From contig BCKC01000001.1 of assembly GCA_001600455.1 (NCBI GenBank), positions 3,002,441 to 3,066,440 on the forward strand: 64,000 bases of DNA. The letters run 5' to 3'. Made by a program: the position numbers and the translations under genes. Below the pieces are notes generated by a model. The model did not search any database, was not told the origin of the DNA, and saw nothing but the letters and a program-made list of their open reading frames with translations. Source of the stretch: Endocalyx cinctus. Its lineage: Eukaryota; Ascomycota; Sordariomycetes; Amphisphaeriales; Apiosporaceae. Below, piece after piece: positions 45,878 through 58,123 of the stretch; within the stretch, counting starts at the first letter, position 1; each line of letters opens with the position of its first letter.

Positions 45878-48389
45878 TTTGATATTTGTTTTGTGAGTTG
45901 ACGAAAGGAATTCGTTTCTTTGGTAGATATTAGAGGGTAAATAGTTAAGTAGTATAAAATAATTAACGACCAGCGGAAGAAATGAAAGGCAGAATCAATC
46001 TGTGTATAGTAATATAATGAGAACCGAGGAAAAGACCGAGGGGTTTAGGATGTAGAGACTTGAGCGCAGCTGAGTGACCAGAAACAGCAATAAACTTTTT
46101 GAGGTCGGCGATGGGCCTTGATATATATGCAGGTAATACGCTTGGTAAAAGCTCAAGCTCTCCCAAGCTTACCCCGATCTAGATTTGTGATAATTTTAAT
46201 TCGGAAATCTCTCGAGCCCGGGGTGCCAAGGTGTGTGAACCATGATTCAATATCCGTCCCCTTGACCATTCGAATGCCAAGGTGTTTCTCTTATGAGAGT
46301 TAAAAATATCTCGGACATGGTGTCGGCATCACGATATGAGAGAAATTGATATGTAGTAACGGTATTTTTAAGTCATGAAACGCTCTGACAGACAAGCAGA
46401 TTTGGGAGAAACGCAGCTAGAGAGAGGAGATCAATATTAAAATAGAGTAACAATGAGGCTCTTGGCTGAGGGTGCCAAGATCGACGCATCGGTCAATGCG
46501 ACAGTTCGGAAAATGAAAATCTTTGAAAAAATACCGTTTGATGAGACACATCGCTCGGCGGGTCAATCAGTCTTGAGACCTGCCAAGAGCGGATCATCGT
46601 GCCCAGTGCACCACAAGAAGGTCAAGACCGTATAAGCTTTGCTACCAAGCAGCTAAACAAACCAAGTTCTTAGAAGGTCTTAATGGTTCTTTTCACAAAC
46701 CATTTTAATTATACACGTAAGCAGGTAAGCTAAGTTTCTCGTCCCTATTTGAGGCCAAGACTTTGGTATACGCATGGTTGGTATTGCCAAGGCTGAAAAG
46801 AAACGAATTAGTGGGAATTCCGCTCGGAATCTCTGTGAAGTCACAGGCTTTTCCTCCGAAATTGACCAATCATGATTTAATAACGGTCTCTCGGAGGGGA
46901 CCTCGTCAACAAACTGCCTCTTGTAGCGAAGGTCTTATCGCCTAAGTAATAGGAGTAGCCCCTGGTGAGAGAATAAGATTTACCATTCTTAGTTACAGCG
47001 TAGTGAAGATGAGACGAATGGACCATGACCGGTGAGGGCAAGTTGGTTCCAAGATACTCGAGATCAATATATACGTGACTTAAGATGATCATTAATCAAA
47101 CATTGGCGGAATCTGTCGCAGGCACTTCGATGATCGACAACGATATATAAATAGTTAGTAAGACAGGTCTAAAGAGCAATTTGTTAGCGAATAACGGTAG
47201 AAAGAGGTCCATTTCTTCATACAACGCGAGTGCTTTTGCTTTTGCGGCTGCGTCTGATCTGAACTTCTCAAAACCAAGCTTATTTGCCGAGAATAATTAG
47301 ACAAGCATTAGCAGAAAAGGTGACGAGGAAAATAGGAAGTCGGGCTGGAATATTATAATATACCTCCCTAAACTGTAACGCAGCTAACGACTGGAATTAG
47401 GTCGCTTAACGCACGTGAAGCACGGCCAAGAGAAGATAACGAAAGCGTGGGGAATGTCTTTTACCTGTTTGAATCTCTCCAGACACCAACGGGGATATAC
47501 TACCATGCTAACTACGTATGGTAGGTTTCCGAGATCAAATTTTCAACGATCCACTTGATTAACCACAGAACAAGAGGTATAGGTATCCCCATAGTCATTA
47601 CCTCGCGGGTTATTCCAAGTACGCATACACTGCAATACTGCGTACAATAATATTAGCTATACACAGTATAACAAATATATATGTGCACAGACATATAGGA
47701 AGAAAGCAAAACCGAATAGGTAATGATCTCGCAAGTGTAGGGGTTTTCATGAGATGGATTTTGGTGAGGGAGTGTTTGGGTGATGGAAATTGGCTAACAA
47801 CTCAACAGGTATAGATCGTTATACTTTATAAGTGCATATCTGGGGAAGTTGGAGAAAAGAAAAAAACAAACGCCAAAGCCACGCACGCTACAGTGTATTA
47901 TACAGTAAAACTAGAGGTAAAGCTTGCAGGTTACAGAAGGACTTGAGCCCCTGAGTAGCTTAAGTACAGAGCCACAGGATTGGCCCTGTAGGCGAAGAAC
48001 GGTGCCTGTCTAGATAAGAGGTAGAGACTCATTAAACGCTATGACTCTCGACACTATATTAAACAATACTATTTTTCAATAAACACGTTCGTTGATAATA
48101 GTATAATAATCATACAATTCTATAATGAACCCAAGAAAAAGGAACAAATATACATTCATCGCATTTATTACTTTTTGAAGTGATTTAGAACGAAGCCTTC
48201 CCAAGATATGTCTTTAGGCAGAATACTTGCCCCCTTGGTCTGCAGGTCTGCAGATCTCCACAGATGAATAGCTATGCTGCCTGGCTGCCTGCATACTCCA
48301 ACATGGCATAACAAATTTTAATATCATCAAACATTCCTTTCTTAAACATCAAGATAATAGAATATACATGATGGTGATTATTTGAAACG
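45878..48389. other. Divergent intergenic region
   Basis: 2.5 kb between the secreted protein and the TAP-type hydrolase. AT-rich. Two 60-codon plus-strand frames with ATG (46453-46635 and 46763-46945) are present; neither has a recognisable family or signal peptide and both may be chance. No tRNA-like fold was found around the TTGAGCCCCTGAG text near 47945. Confidence 0.5.
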
Positions 48390-50732
48390 ATGTCATCCCC
48401 TAAAACATCAATCCCGTTACGCTATACCAGTCTCCAACAACAGCCATCAAGACGATGGATCTTTTTCAAGCGTGTTTTCATCGTGGCCTGGTGCTTGGCG
48501 CTTGGTAATCAGCTTTATCAACGCTACCGTTATACTTATCATTCCCACGCTACAGTCGATGACAGAGTGAATCTAAATACTCCTGAGCCGTGGACGGAAT
48601 GGTCCGATGTAATATTCTTCTTCTCGTACCTAACTGCTTAAGTTAAACAGGATATGATTTTTACTAAACGGTAAAACAACAGATAACCCCGAGCGAAAAA
48701 CTTCGCTGGCAGCCATGCTTTGGAGTTTATGACAATGATCTCCAATGTGCTCGGCTTACCGTCCCAATGGACTATAAACGCCCGTTGAACGAGTCTCAGG
48801 ACCACCCCAAAGTACACCTCGCTTTGGTGATGAAGCCAGGTGCTCACCGGACCCGAGATCCATCCTCGTACTCCGAGTCTCCCGTGCTTATCAATCCTGG
48901 TGGGCCCGGTGGAAGTGGTGCAACCTTGGTAGCCAGTACCGGGCGAATGCATCAGAAAATAACAGGTGAACAGCATGACCTAATTGGGTTCGACCCCCGA
49001 GGTATCGGCGCCACCGTGCCCAAGGCTGATTGTTTCGCATCAACCGATGATCCGAACGGTCTCGCTGGGAGAAATGTGGCGTACATGAACCGGATTAATT
49101 GGCTATTGAACGGTCACGAGATTGGCCTCGTGAATTCTAGCGGTGTCGCGTTAGCGAAGCTAGACGCGAGGGCCAGGGCCTTGGCGAAGTTATGCAAGAG
49201 AGTAGATGAGGCTCAAGGCGATGATAGCATTTTTCGATACTCCGATACCCCAAACTCGGCTCGAGATATGCTCTCCATCGTTCAGGCATGGGACGAGTGG
49301 AGGGCGTCTGCTGTCAAACCGGCCAAGCTCATGATGCGACAGACGGAACCACCAGATCCGTCTAGTGCACCCCGGACAGATCCAAAAATCGACTCTGGCA
49401 AGAGCACGAGGGGTAAGCTGGTGTATTGGGGCTTCTCCTACGGCAGCCTCTTAGGTGCGACTTTTGCTTCCATGTTCCCGGATGAAGTCGGTAGGATCAT
49501 TCTAGACGGTGTCCTCGATGCCGACCACTACGTCGGACCTGTCTGGAAGGACTCCCTCATAGACACGGATGCCATATGGGAAAAGTTCTTCGACTACTGC
49601 GCCGATGCATGGCCGACCTGCCAATTTGCACACTTTTGGGACGGTCCAGAAGACATCAAGAAACGATTTGACGAAATAGTGAAGCGACTCGAAGCCGAAC
49701 CTTACCTCTTAGTATCACCTACGGAAAATATACCATACCTGTTCACGGCGAGTGATCTGAAAAAGGCCATTTTCGCCTCGCTTTACGCACCGATTCAACT
49801 TTGGCCGGTGATCGCGAATACCTTACGGCATATTGAGGATGGTACATTGGACGAATTGGCTTTTTCCGGCGTCTCTAGTGCGCTGTGTCATAACTTGACC
49901 TTGCCTCTGTGGCCGGACGATGCTCAGAAAGCCATCGCGTGTAGCGACAAGCGGCATAAACTAGACGAACCAGTATCGGAACTGCAGCATCGGTACGAAA
50001 AGATGGCTCAATACTCACAGTTTGCCGACGTGGTAAGTATTATGTTAACGTTGCTTTAAACGCAAGGATGGATTATCGCTAACGTATCCAATCTAGTGGA
50101 TGGGCCTGGATGCCAATCTCGGCTGCAGCGGTTGGCAGATCAAAGCCAAGGGCCCTCAAATGCGCTGGGGCGATCATCTCGAACGCAAATCGGAGCCCAT
50201 CGACACCGCATATCCTCTCCTCTTCCTCTCTCCCACGCGCGATCCGGTAACGCCGCTACACGCCGGCCTTAAGATGACCCGGAAGTTCGCCAACGTGAGC
50301 ATCGTGGAGCAGGTATCCGAAGGTCACTGCAGCACGGCCTGCATCTCCCTCTGCACCGTCGGCCATATTCGCGCTTACCTGAACCAGGGGATCCTCCCGC
50401 CGGAACCCAAGTTCGACTCGGACGACTCGGGCGAATGGCCGGTATGTCCGTGCGAGGAACGACCGTGGAAATCTTACGGTCGATACGTCCCGTCCTCGTC
50501 CCGTGACGTGGGCGCCGGATCGGAGTGGCAGATCGATGCGGACATGATAAATGGGAAGAATCAGGAAGAGCTGGAGACCATCAACGCGTTAAGCGTGCTT
50601 GGGGGCCAGCTCGCGTCTTACACGATATCTCAATTCATCGACCATCATCACCCGTTAAGAAACTTGCTTGTCAACCCGGAATTATTCAAACCCATCGTCG
50701 ATAAGCAAACCTGTGCGGCTCAAGAAATCTAG
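48390..50732 (+). CDS. Alpha/beta hydrolase with TAP-like C-terminal domain (peptidase S33 type)
   Basis: Serine hydrolase of the tripeptidyl-aminopeptidase-like group. Exons 48390..48608, 48683..50032 and 50097..50732 give 734 residues; both introns are in phase 0 and carry CTAAA/CTAAC branch points. Residues about 24-45 (KRVFIVAWCLALGNQ) are a signal anchor, so the enzyme is probably a type II membrane or secretory protein. The oxyanion loop LINPGGPGGSG, the nucleophile elbow GFSYGS (Ser325) and a late PTRDPVTP with EGHC supply the Ser-Asp-His triad. WGLDANLGCSGW-type text (written WMGLDANLGC here) marks the TAP-like C-terminal domain. The substrate is unknown; the family includes peptidases and esterases. 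Confidence 0.85.
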
Positions 50733-52790
50733 GATGAGAGACAAACAATAGGCATGAACACCTCCTTGGGCATTGTACGTCAGCACGGTATAGAGTCACG
50801 ATATCAAAAACCAAGTTCATGCTATGTCGTAATGTGTAGTAATATGTAGCTGATTGTAAAGACATCAAACCAGTTGTGACGTTCTGCCAAGGTTATTCCA
50901 GGATGATTTAGTGGTTTTTTTTTTTTAATTAAGGCGAATCCACTCGTCTAGGGCACGGTCCAGATGCCCAGATAGTATGGCCGCCTTCCTCGCCGACTTG
51001 GCGACGGGCCAGCGGTCTTGGTGAAGCTTAAGCTTATGATACCGACTTGGTAATCAATCAAGCCAAGCACTTTTAGGCGATCTGACGAGTATGGTGCCAT
51101 GTAGCCCGAGAAAACAATAAGGGTAAAAATAGGCGATATAAGCATTTCTTGTCGATTCTCACTACATTCAATTCAACCCCAACTTATTATATCTCTTCTC
51201 GGCATAGCCGATTAAACGCGCTTCCCAATGGAATAGTAAACATACGTAGTTCACGGTCTAGATTGAGTTAGGGACAAAAGGGAAAAAAGAAAAAAAAAAC
51301 CCCCCATTCACATCGTTAACTTGATGTGGCACATGGTAATTAGGAAATTAATAAGTTTATTTGGACTCATAAAATTTGGTAAAAAGCCCATTAGCTTCGG
51401 ACGCTCTTCGGCGCAGACCGCGAATCGTGGACGTTTGTGTTCTTTGATGCGGGTCTACCATTGAGAACTACCTACAGCATCCTTGATGATATCTACCGGT
51501 ATCAATGCAACCTCCTAGCCGGACTTGGCTAGCTCAAGGTCGAGTCTCTAGGGTGACGTCTTGTCTTCCATCTTGAACGTCGAATCGAATCAATTTTCTG
51601 ATTTTACGTATACGCGTGAGCAGTTTTATTTTTTTTTTCTCTCCTTTCTCCCTTTCAATCCTTTCCCTTCTTTTCTTGACCGGGTAACTCCATGCGTAAA
51701 ATTTCCATCTCGGTGAATTATTCGTATCAGCTAATATCGCCGAAATACACGACGAGTAAGAATCGTCGTGAATATTTCCTTTTCTTTTTTCTTTCCCTTT
51801 TCTTTCTTTTTAGGGTGAAAAGCTAACCTTTCTTTTTTCGTCCTATGGGAGTCGTTCCTCTTCTACGGTCTGGACCATCCCGCCTTTTCTTTCCCCGGGT
51901 CCTCCCATATTCTGGAGTTTCAGTGGTTCTTTAAAAAAAAAATATTATATCACGCAAGTGTGGTTCCACCGTCAATAGTCTCTATGACGACACGGAGATC
52001 AATCCCTAGTATGCTTATCTATCCTCTCACCGACGAAGCCGTTGAGGCATATTTACCCAATAAGACGGGGAACCTGTCATCCTGTCGCGTAGAGTCCTGT
52101 ACAGTATGCAGGAGGACGTAAGCATCGAATCTGATACTGCCTGTCAGCTTTGAAATGTACGTTACCTGGGAGTTTAGTCATGTAATGCCGAGATCAAATT
52201 TGTTCGCTGAGTTAGGTTTGAAAAACCAGGTGCACTAATAAGATGATCAATTTTAAAACGGGTATTTTGAAACAAAGACATACTCGAAGAACGATAGTAC
52301 AAAGTGGGTCGATTAGTTTATTAAAAAAAGACGTAAAAAATTAATTGATGGGTTTACGTAGTACGCTATGTTACACGAGCCTCATCTCTGGTAACTCGGG
52401 AGAATTCGCCAGACCACGTCCCCGTAAAACAGGGTTTCTCCGGCGGAGAAGACATATCACGGGGACTGGATGTTAGATGTCAAGATATTGAGTACAAGTA
52501 AACTTACGCAATTATCGTATTCTTTTTCATGCGGTTCCACATTAAAGAAATTTCTTAAGTCTACAAAATCCCCCGGATCCTCTGGGGAATGGAGATCTGA
52601 GTTGCGAACCTATCCCTCTTCTTCTTCTTTTCCCTCTCCTATCTTTCTCCTCAGCTGAGCCTTGGTTCAATTTGACTTGCTCTAAACCAAGTAACAGCAA
52701 GTCGATAATCCTTTTTCTCCCTTTCTGAGTTTTAAGAGGGTTTTTCTTTTTTCTTCTCAAAAAAGAAACGAAAAAAAGAATCACGTCAAC
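50733..52790. other. Intergenic region and long leader of the transporter gene
   Basis: 2.06 kb. Poly-pyrimidine blocks at about 51640-51900 and 52618-52760 suggest promoter or transcribed leader of the MFS gene. A-runs near 51280-51300 and 51932. No gene recognised. Confidence 0.5.
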
Positions 52791-54760
52791 ATGGCGGATG
52801 AGACGGTAACACCTGCTCCGGCGCAGGCCAGCACTAAGCGCGGCGATGCTCACGTCGAGAACCCGGCGGCCCTGCTCGGCCCCATGAACGAGAAGGACGC
52901 GGTCGCGGCCGCGAAGGCCGGCGGCTGGGAGGTGGACGGCCTGATCAGCGAGATGGAGCGGGAGCTCGAGGCGGCCGGCGGTCAGGACAAGGGGTTCTTC
53001 CACCTCGACTTCAAGGACAAGAAGTACTACACTTGGGTTATCGTCGCCTTCGCCTCCATGGGAGGTCTCCTATCCGGTCTGGACCAGTCCCTCATCTCCG
53101 GCGCGAACCTTTTCCTTCCCGACGATCTCGGCCTCGACGATCAGCAGAACAGTCTTGTCAACTCGGCTATGCCCCTCGGTGCCGTCGGTGGCGCGTTGAT
53201 CCTCGGTATCTGTAACGAATCTTTCGGTCGTCGGTGGTCCATCATCATCTCGATTGTCCTGTACACCATCGGCGCCGGTCTCGAGGCCGGTTCCATCAAC
53301 TATGGTAAGTTCCACTCGCCCTATTCGGAGGCTGGCGCAAACTACCTCGTCTGTCCTCCCTTGGACCTCAACTATACGTGCTAACCCAAATCGCCACAGG
53401 TATGATTGTCGCCGCACGTGTTATCCTCGGTTTCGGTGTCGGTTTGGAGGGAGGTACGGTCCCCGTCTACGTCGCCGAGTCGGTCGAGCGACGGATCCGT
53501 GGTAACCTGGTATCGCTGTACCAGTTCAACATCGCGCTCGGCGAAGTGCTCGGATACGCGGTGGCGGCCATCTTCGTCAAGGTTCCGGGCAACTGGCGGT
53601 TCATCCTGGGCTCCTCGCTCGTCTTCTCGACCATCATGTTCTTCGGCATGCTGTTCCTGCCCGAGAGCCCGCGTTTCCTCATGCACAAGGGCGAGACGCT
53701 CGAGGCTTACAAGGTCTGGAAGCGGATCCGCGGCATCGACACGCCCGAGGCCCGCGAGGAGTTCTTCGTCATGAAGGTCTCCGTCCTCGACGAGAAGCAG
53801 ATCACCAGCGAGGGCAGCAAGAACAAGCGCTTCCCCTGGATGGACTTCTTCACCGTGCCCCGCGCCCGCAGAGCCTTGATCTATGCTAACATCATGATTC
53901 TCCTCGGCCAGCTGACTGGTGTTAACGCTATTATGTACGTATACGTGGTTGCGGAGTATTACTCCAAGAAGTGATATATTCTAACGTTTCGATTAATTAT
54001 AGGTACTACATGTCCACTCTCATGAGTCAGATCGGTTTCGACAAGTACCAATCTAACTACATGTCCCTCGTTGGTGGTGGTTCCCTCCTTATCGGCACTA
54101 TCCCCGCTTGTTTCTTCATGGAGAAATTCGGCCGACGTTTCTGGGCAAACACCATGTTGCCGGGTTTCTTTATCGGTCTCGTCATCATCGGTGCGAGCTA
54201 CCAGATCCCTCTCGAGACAAACCTTCAGGGCGGCGAGGCTACGTATCTCATCGGTCTCATCCTCTACATGAGCTTTTTCGGCTGTTACGCTTGTCTGACT
54301 TGGGTACGTAAATTTCTTCGCTTTATGTGATGCGTATTTCGTGTAGCTAATTCTTTTACTCTAGGTTGTACCTTCTGAGGTGTACCCTACCTATCTCCGA
54401 TCGTACGGTATGACGACGTCGGATGCCCTCCTCTTCTTGGCCTCGTTCATCGTCACGTACAACTTCACGGCGATGCAAGAGGCCATGGGCAAGACGGGTC
54501 TGGCTCTCGGTTTCTACGGTGGTATCGCAGTTCTCGGATGGGTATACCAGATTTTGTTCATGCCTGAGACGAAGGACAAGACACTCGAGGAGATCGACCT
54601 GCTGTTTGAGAGGCCGACAAGAGAGATCGTCGCCGAGAACATCAAGAGCACGAAGGAGAGCTTCAAGAATTTCTTCACGGGCAAGTGGTCTAGCCAGCCT
54701 CAGAGAAGTGCGACCCCTTCAGTGGCGTCTTCGCCAGTGGGCGAGAAGGCGGACGTGTAA
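52791..54760 (+). CDS. MFS sugar/polyol transporter (Sugar_tr family)
   Basis: Twelve-helix plasma-membrane symporter of the sugar porter family. Exons 52791..53304, 53400..53934, 54003..54303 and 54365..54760 give 581 residues. An 80-residue cytosolic head (AAAKAGGWEVDGLISEMERE) precedes helix 1 (WVIVAFASMGGLLSGLDQSLISG). Family motifs are present: NESFGRRWS after helix 2, the ESVERRIRGNLVSLYQF loop, PESPRFLM before the central loop, GQLTGVNAIMYYMSTLM in helix 7, MEKFGRRFWAN, and PSEVYPTYLRSYGM then MPETKDKTLEEID at the end. All introns restore these motifs. The layout is like fungal polyol/inositol or hexose porters; the substrate cannot be read from sequence. The C-terminal tail is Ser-rich. 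Confidence 0.92.
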
Positions 54761-55189
54761 AAGGTCTATTATGACCAAGGGTGGTGAGGAGTAATACATT
54801 TTGTGCGGTGCTCGAAGATGATTGAGCATCTAAAAGTTCTTTAGTGTACGCGTAATTATATATAATCAGAAGATCTTTTAGACCAATTTAAATAATCTCA
54901 TCATGATTTCAGGTGCTCGACGTTTTCATTACGGATTGAAACCGGGTTTAAAATGTAGCATGCCGCAATACCCGGCAATGACAGGATAAACCTCTTCAGT
55001 ACTAGCTCGACCCTTTGGGATGCCGTCTGACTGTATCTATCATGCTGACGATATATCGTGGCGCTTGCTCTCTCGACATTTAAATTCCGCGAAATATCAG
55101 GTCATATCTACATCGATATTATAATTTTTCCCCCTTACTTTCGTCACGAACGCCCTAGTCTTGATTATAGCAAATCTCGTATATTAAAT
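54761..55189. other. Intergenic, tandem genes
   Basis: 429 bases, no gene recognised; carries the GFA gene promoter. Confidence 0.6.
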
Positions 55190-56365
55190 ATGGCAGAGAA
55201 GAGAACTTTCTCGGCATCGTGTCATTGCAAACATATAAATTTCAGCGTCGAGCTATCGGTCTCCTCGCTTCCTCTTGAAGCGGAGATATGCTCTTGCGAC
55301 CCTTGTCGGCACACAAATGGAACCTTTGGTTCATTTCATACCACCTTACCATTGGATGCGGAGTTATTGTGGACCAGTGGGTATGATAGCCTCGTTACGT
55401 ATGAGGCTTTGGGTCATGGATCTAGTTTGCGTAGTCAACATAAATTCTGTTTTACTGTGAGTACTATCTCGTAAAGTTGGAAAAAGAAGATATTTCCCGC
55501 CAATATTAGAATAAACGCTTATTATCACTGCTACCAAAAGACAGTATACTTACAATCGTGATTGTCATAATAGTGTGGCTCTCAAGTCGGCTTTTTTGAA
55601 GTATCTCAAAAGACCTGGAGGATCAACTTATCCCTCTTCAATGAGCCATTCTGGGAAGTCAAGCATATTCGAATCCCGGATCCGGTTCGAGATGGTGGTA
55701 TAATACCCTGGGTACACCCATCGAAATTTGGTGATTTCACAATGGGTAAAACCGAGCCTCAAGGTGATATGAGATCTACGCCAAGTAAAGAAGTGGAAGG
55801 CTCGATCAAAGAGAAGCTGCCAGTCGAATGTGGATGTGGCGGAGTCTCCTTTAGGATCACCCGGCCATCCAACAGGGTGAGACAAGACGAATACATGAAA
55901 GACTACGTATCACCGGTGGATGCGAACAAGTGGAAAGCCTTCCTTGACTTTTGCGAAGATTGTCGCTTGCTCTCTGGTGCCCATTTCGTACCTTGGATAC
56001 TGGTTCCACGATGCATGATAGAACCACCTCTACCAGGAGACCTTAGTATCGGAACGCTTAAGACTTACGCTTCTTCAACACGAAATGTAAGGGGTTTCTG
56101 CGGTCGCTGTGGCGCAACGGTCTTTATCCAATCAGAATCTAGGACTCCTTCAGAAGAGCAGATGGTGCTAAACGTAGCTATGGGTCTCCTAAGAGCTCCA
56201 GAGGGAGTTCGAGCTGAGAACTGGGTGACTTGGAGAGCTGGAAATCCTGCTTGGGTGGATGATGCGAAGAAATTTGATCAAAATTTTGCCAAGGAGATCA
56301 TTGAAGGTCATATTAAATGGGGGATAGATAACTTTGGGAAGATGTTGGATTTTCCCGTGATTTGA
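55190..56365 (+). CDS. Protein with two tandem GFA (CENP-V/glutathione-dependent formaldehyde-activating) domains
   Basis: Two exons, 55190..55456 and 55574..56365, give 352 residues; the phase-0 intron joins HKFCFT to CGSQVGFFEV and so rebuilds a CxxC zinc ligand. Domain 1 (about residues 5-125) has SCHCKHINF, CSCDPC and FCFTCG. Domain 2 (about 165-300) has ECGCGGVSF, FCEDCRLLSG and GFCGRCGATVF. Each set is the usual zinc-binding cysteine pattern of the Mss4-like GFA fold. The name of the family comes from a bacterial enzyme proposed to join glutathione and formaldehyde; most fungal members have no tested activity. The first Met chosen is at 55190 (MAEKRTFSA); the frame open upstream lacks support. 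Confidence 0.88.
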
Positions 56366-56697
56366 CTAAGAAATCCATGGATCGTCCGGATCCATTGCTA
56401 CTGATGTCATTATGTAGCAAACCGGCAGCCCTAGCTTAACAACGCAATAAGAGCATATCAGCTAATATAAGCATATCATGAAATTAAACGTACGAAGATA
56501 GTGGCCCGTGCTCTAATCGGCGCGCATCCGATTGAATGCCAAAGGTAAAAATAAATTTTACTAGCTTCAGTCACTGTTTTTTAAGCTCATCAATATCACC
56601 GGAGGCTTTGTTGATATCTACCTCCACCTCCAACTTCATCTCCTCTCCTTTCTGTTGTCAATCGATTCAATTGCGTGTATGTTATAAGATTCCGACA
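56366..56697. other. Intergenic, tandem genes
   Basis: 332 bases; the last part (about 56560-56690) is pyrimidine-rich like a leader for the EF-Tu gene. No gene. Confidence 0.6.
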
Positions 56698-58123
56698 ATG
56701 TCTGCTTTACGTACACTTGCGCCTTTCTTGCGCGCATCTCACCACTCCCTCAGATCTGGCAGCTCTGCCAACCCTCTACGATTCGCTGTACGACAACAAA
56801 ATGTGGTAGCAGCTCTTAACCTCACACGTTCCTATGCTGTCTTCGAGAGAACAAAGCCTCATGTAAACATCGGTACCATTGGACATGTCGATCACGGCAA
56901 GGTATGTTTAATAAAATATATGAAAATAGCTATGCTATATTTTCACAATTGTGCATTTTGTTCAACTAGCTAATACGTGGGGTAAACGATAGACAACATT
57001 ATCTGCTGCTATTACCAAGAGACAAGCTGAAAAGGGGTTTGCCAACTTCCTTGACTATGGTTCCATTGATAAGGCCCCCGAAGAGCGAAAGCGTGGTATC
57101 ACCATCTCCACAGCCCACATCGAATACGCTACTGATAACCGACACTACTCCCACGTCGACTGTCCTGGTCACGCCGATTACATCAAAAACATGATTACAG
57201 GTGCCGCCAACATGGATGGTGCTATCATTGTTGTTGCTGCTTCTGACGGTCAGATGCCCCAGACCCGTGAACATTTGTTGTTGGCTCGTCAGGTTGGTGT
57301 CCAGAAAATCGTCGTCTTTGTCAACAAGGTGGATGCCATTGATGACCCTGAGATGTTGGAACTCGTCGAAATGGAGATGCGTGAACTCTTGTCTCATTAT
57401 GGCTTCGAGGGTGATGAGACTCCTGTCATTATGGGTTCTGCTCTTTGTGCCCTGGAGGGCAAGCAAGAGCAGATTGGTATCCAGAAGATTGACGAACTCA
57501 TGGCAGCTGTTGATAGTTGGATTCCTACCCCTGAGCGAGATCTTGACAAGCCTTTCCTGATGTCTGTTGAGGACGTCTTCTCCATCGGTGGACGTGGAAC
57601 CGTTGCCTCTGGTCGTGTTGAGCGAGGTATCTTGAAGAAGGATTCCGAGGTTGAACTTGTCGGCAAAGGTAGTGAAGTTATCAAGACTAAGGTTACCGAT
57701 ATTGAGACTTTCAAGAAGTCTTGTGAGGAATCCCGGGCTGGTGACAACTCTGGTCTCCTTCTGCGAGGTGTTCGACGAGAGGACATCAGGCGTGGTATGG
57801 TCATTGTTAAGCCTGGAACCGTGAAGGCTCACCAAAAGTTTATGATTTCCCTGTACGTCTTGAGCAAGGAGGAAGGTGGCCGACACACTGGTTTCACTCG
57901 GAACTACAAGCCCCAGATGTACTTGCGTACTGCTGATGAGGCTTGCACCCTCGACTTTCCCGATGACTTTGAAGACAAGAACCATTTGGTCATGCCAGGT
58001 GACAACATCGAGATGGTTGCCACTCTTCACCAGCCCATTGCTATTGAAGCCGGTCAGCGTGTGAACATTCGTGAGGGTGGTCGAACTGTTGCCACCGGTA
58101 TTATCACGAGACTTATGAAATAA
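56698..58123 (+). CDS. TUF1: Mitochondrial elongation factor Tu
   Basis: Delivers aminoacyl-tRNA to the mitochondrial ribosome. Exons 56698..56901 and 56993..58123 give 444 residues. The first about 45 residues are a mitochondrial presequence rich in Arg, Ser and Leu ([19 protein letters not shown]), ahead of the mature start [18 protein letters not shown]. The intron falls inside the P-loop: GHVDHGK ends exon 1 and TTLSAAIT begins exon 2. G motifs: [25 protein letters not shown] and GSAL. Domains 2 and 3 follow, with [26 protein letters not shown] and [12 protein letters not shown] at the end. Codon use is typical of a highly expressed gene. A long minus-strand frame across it is a shadow. 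Confidence 0.97.

Noticed and set aside
47925..48005. Possible tRNA-like segment around TTGAGCCCCTGAG
   Set aside because: No A-box/B-box pair and no cloverleaf could be folded by eye.
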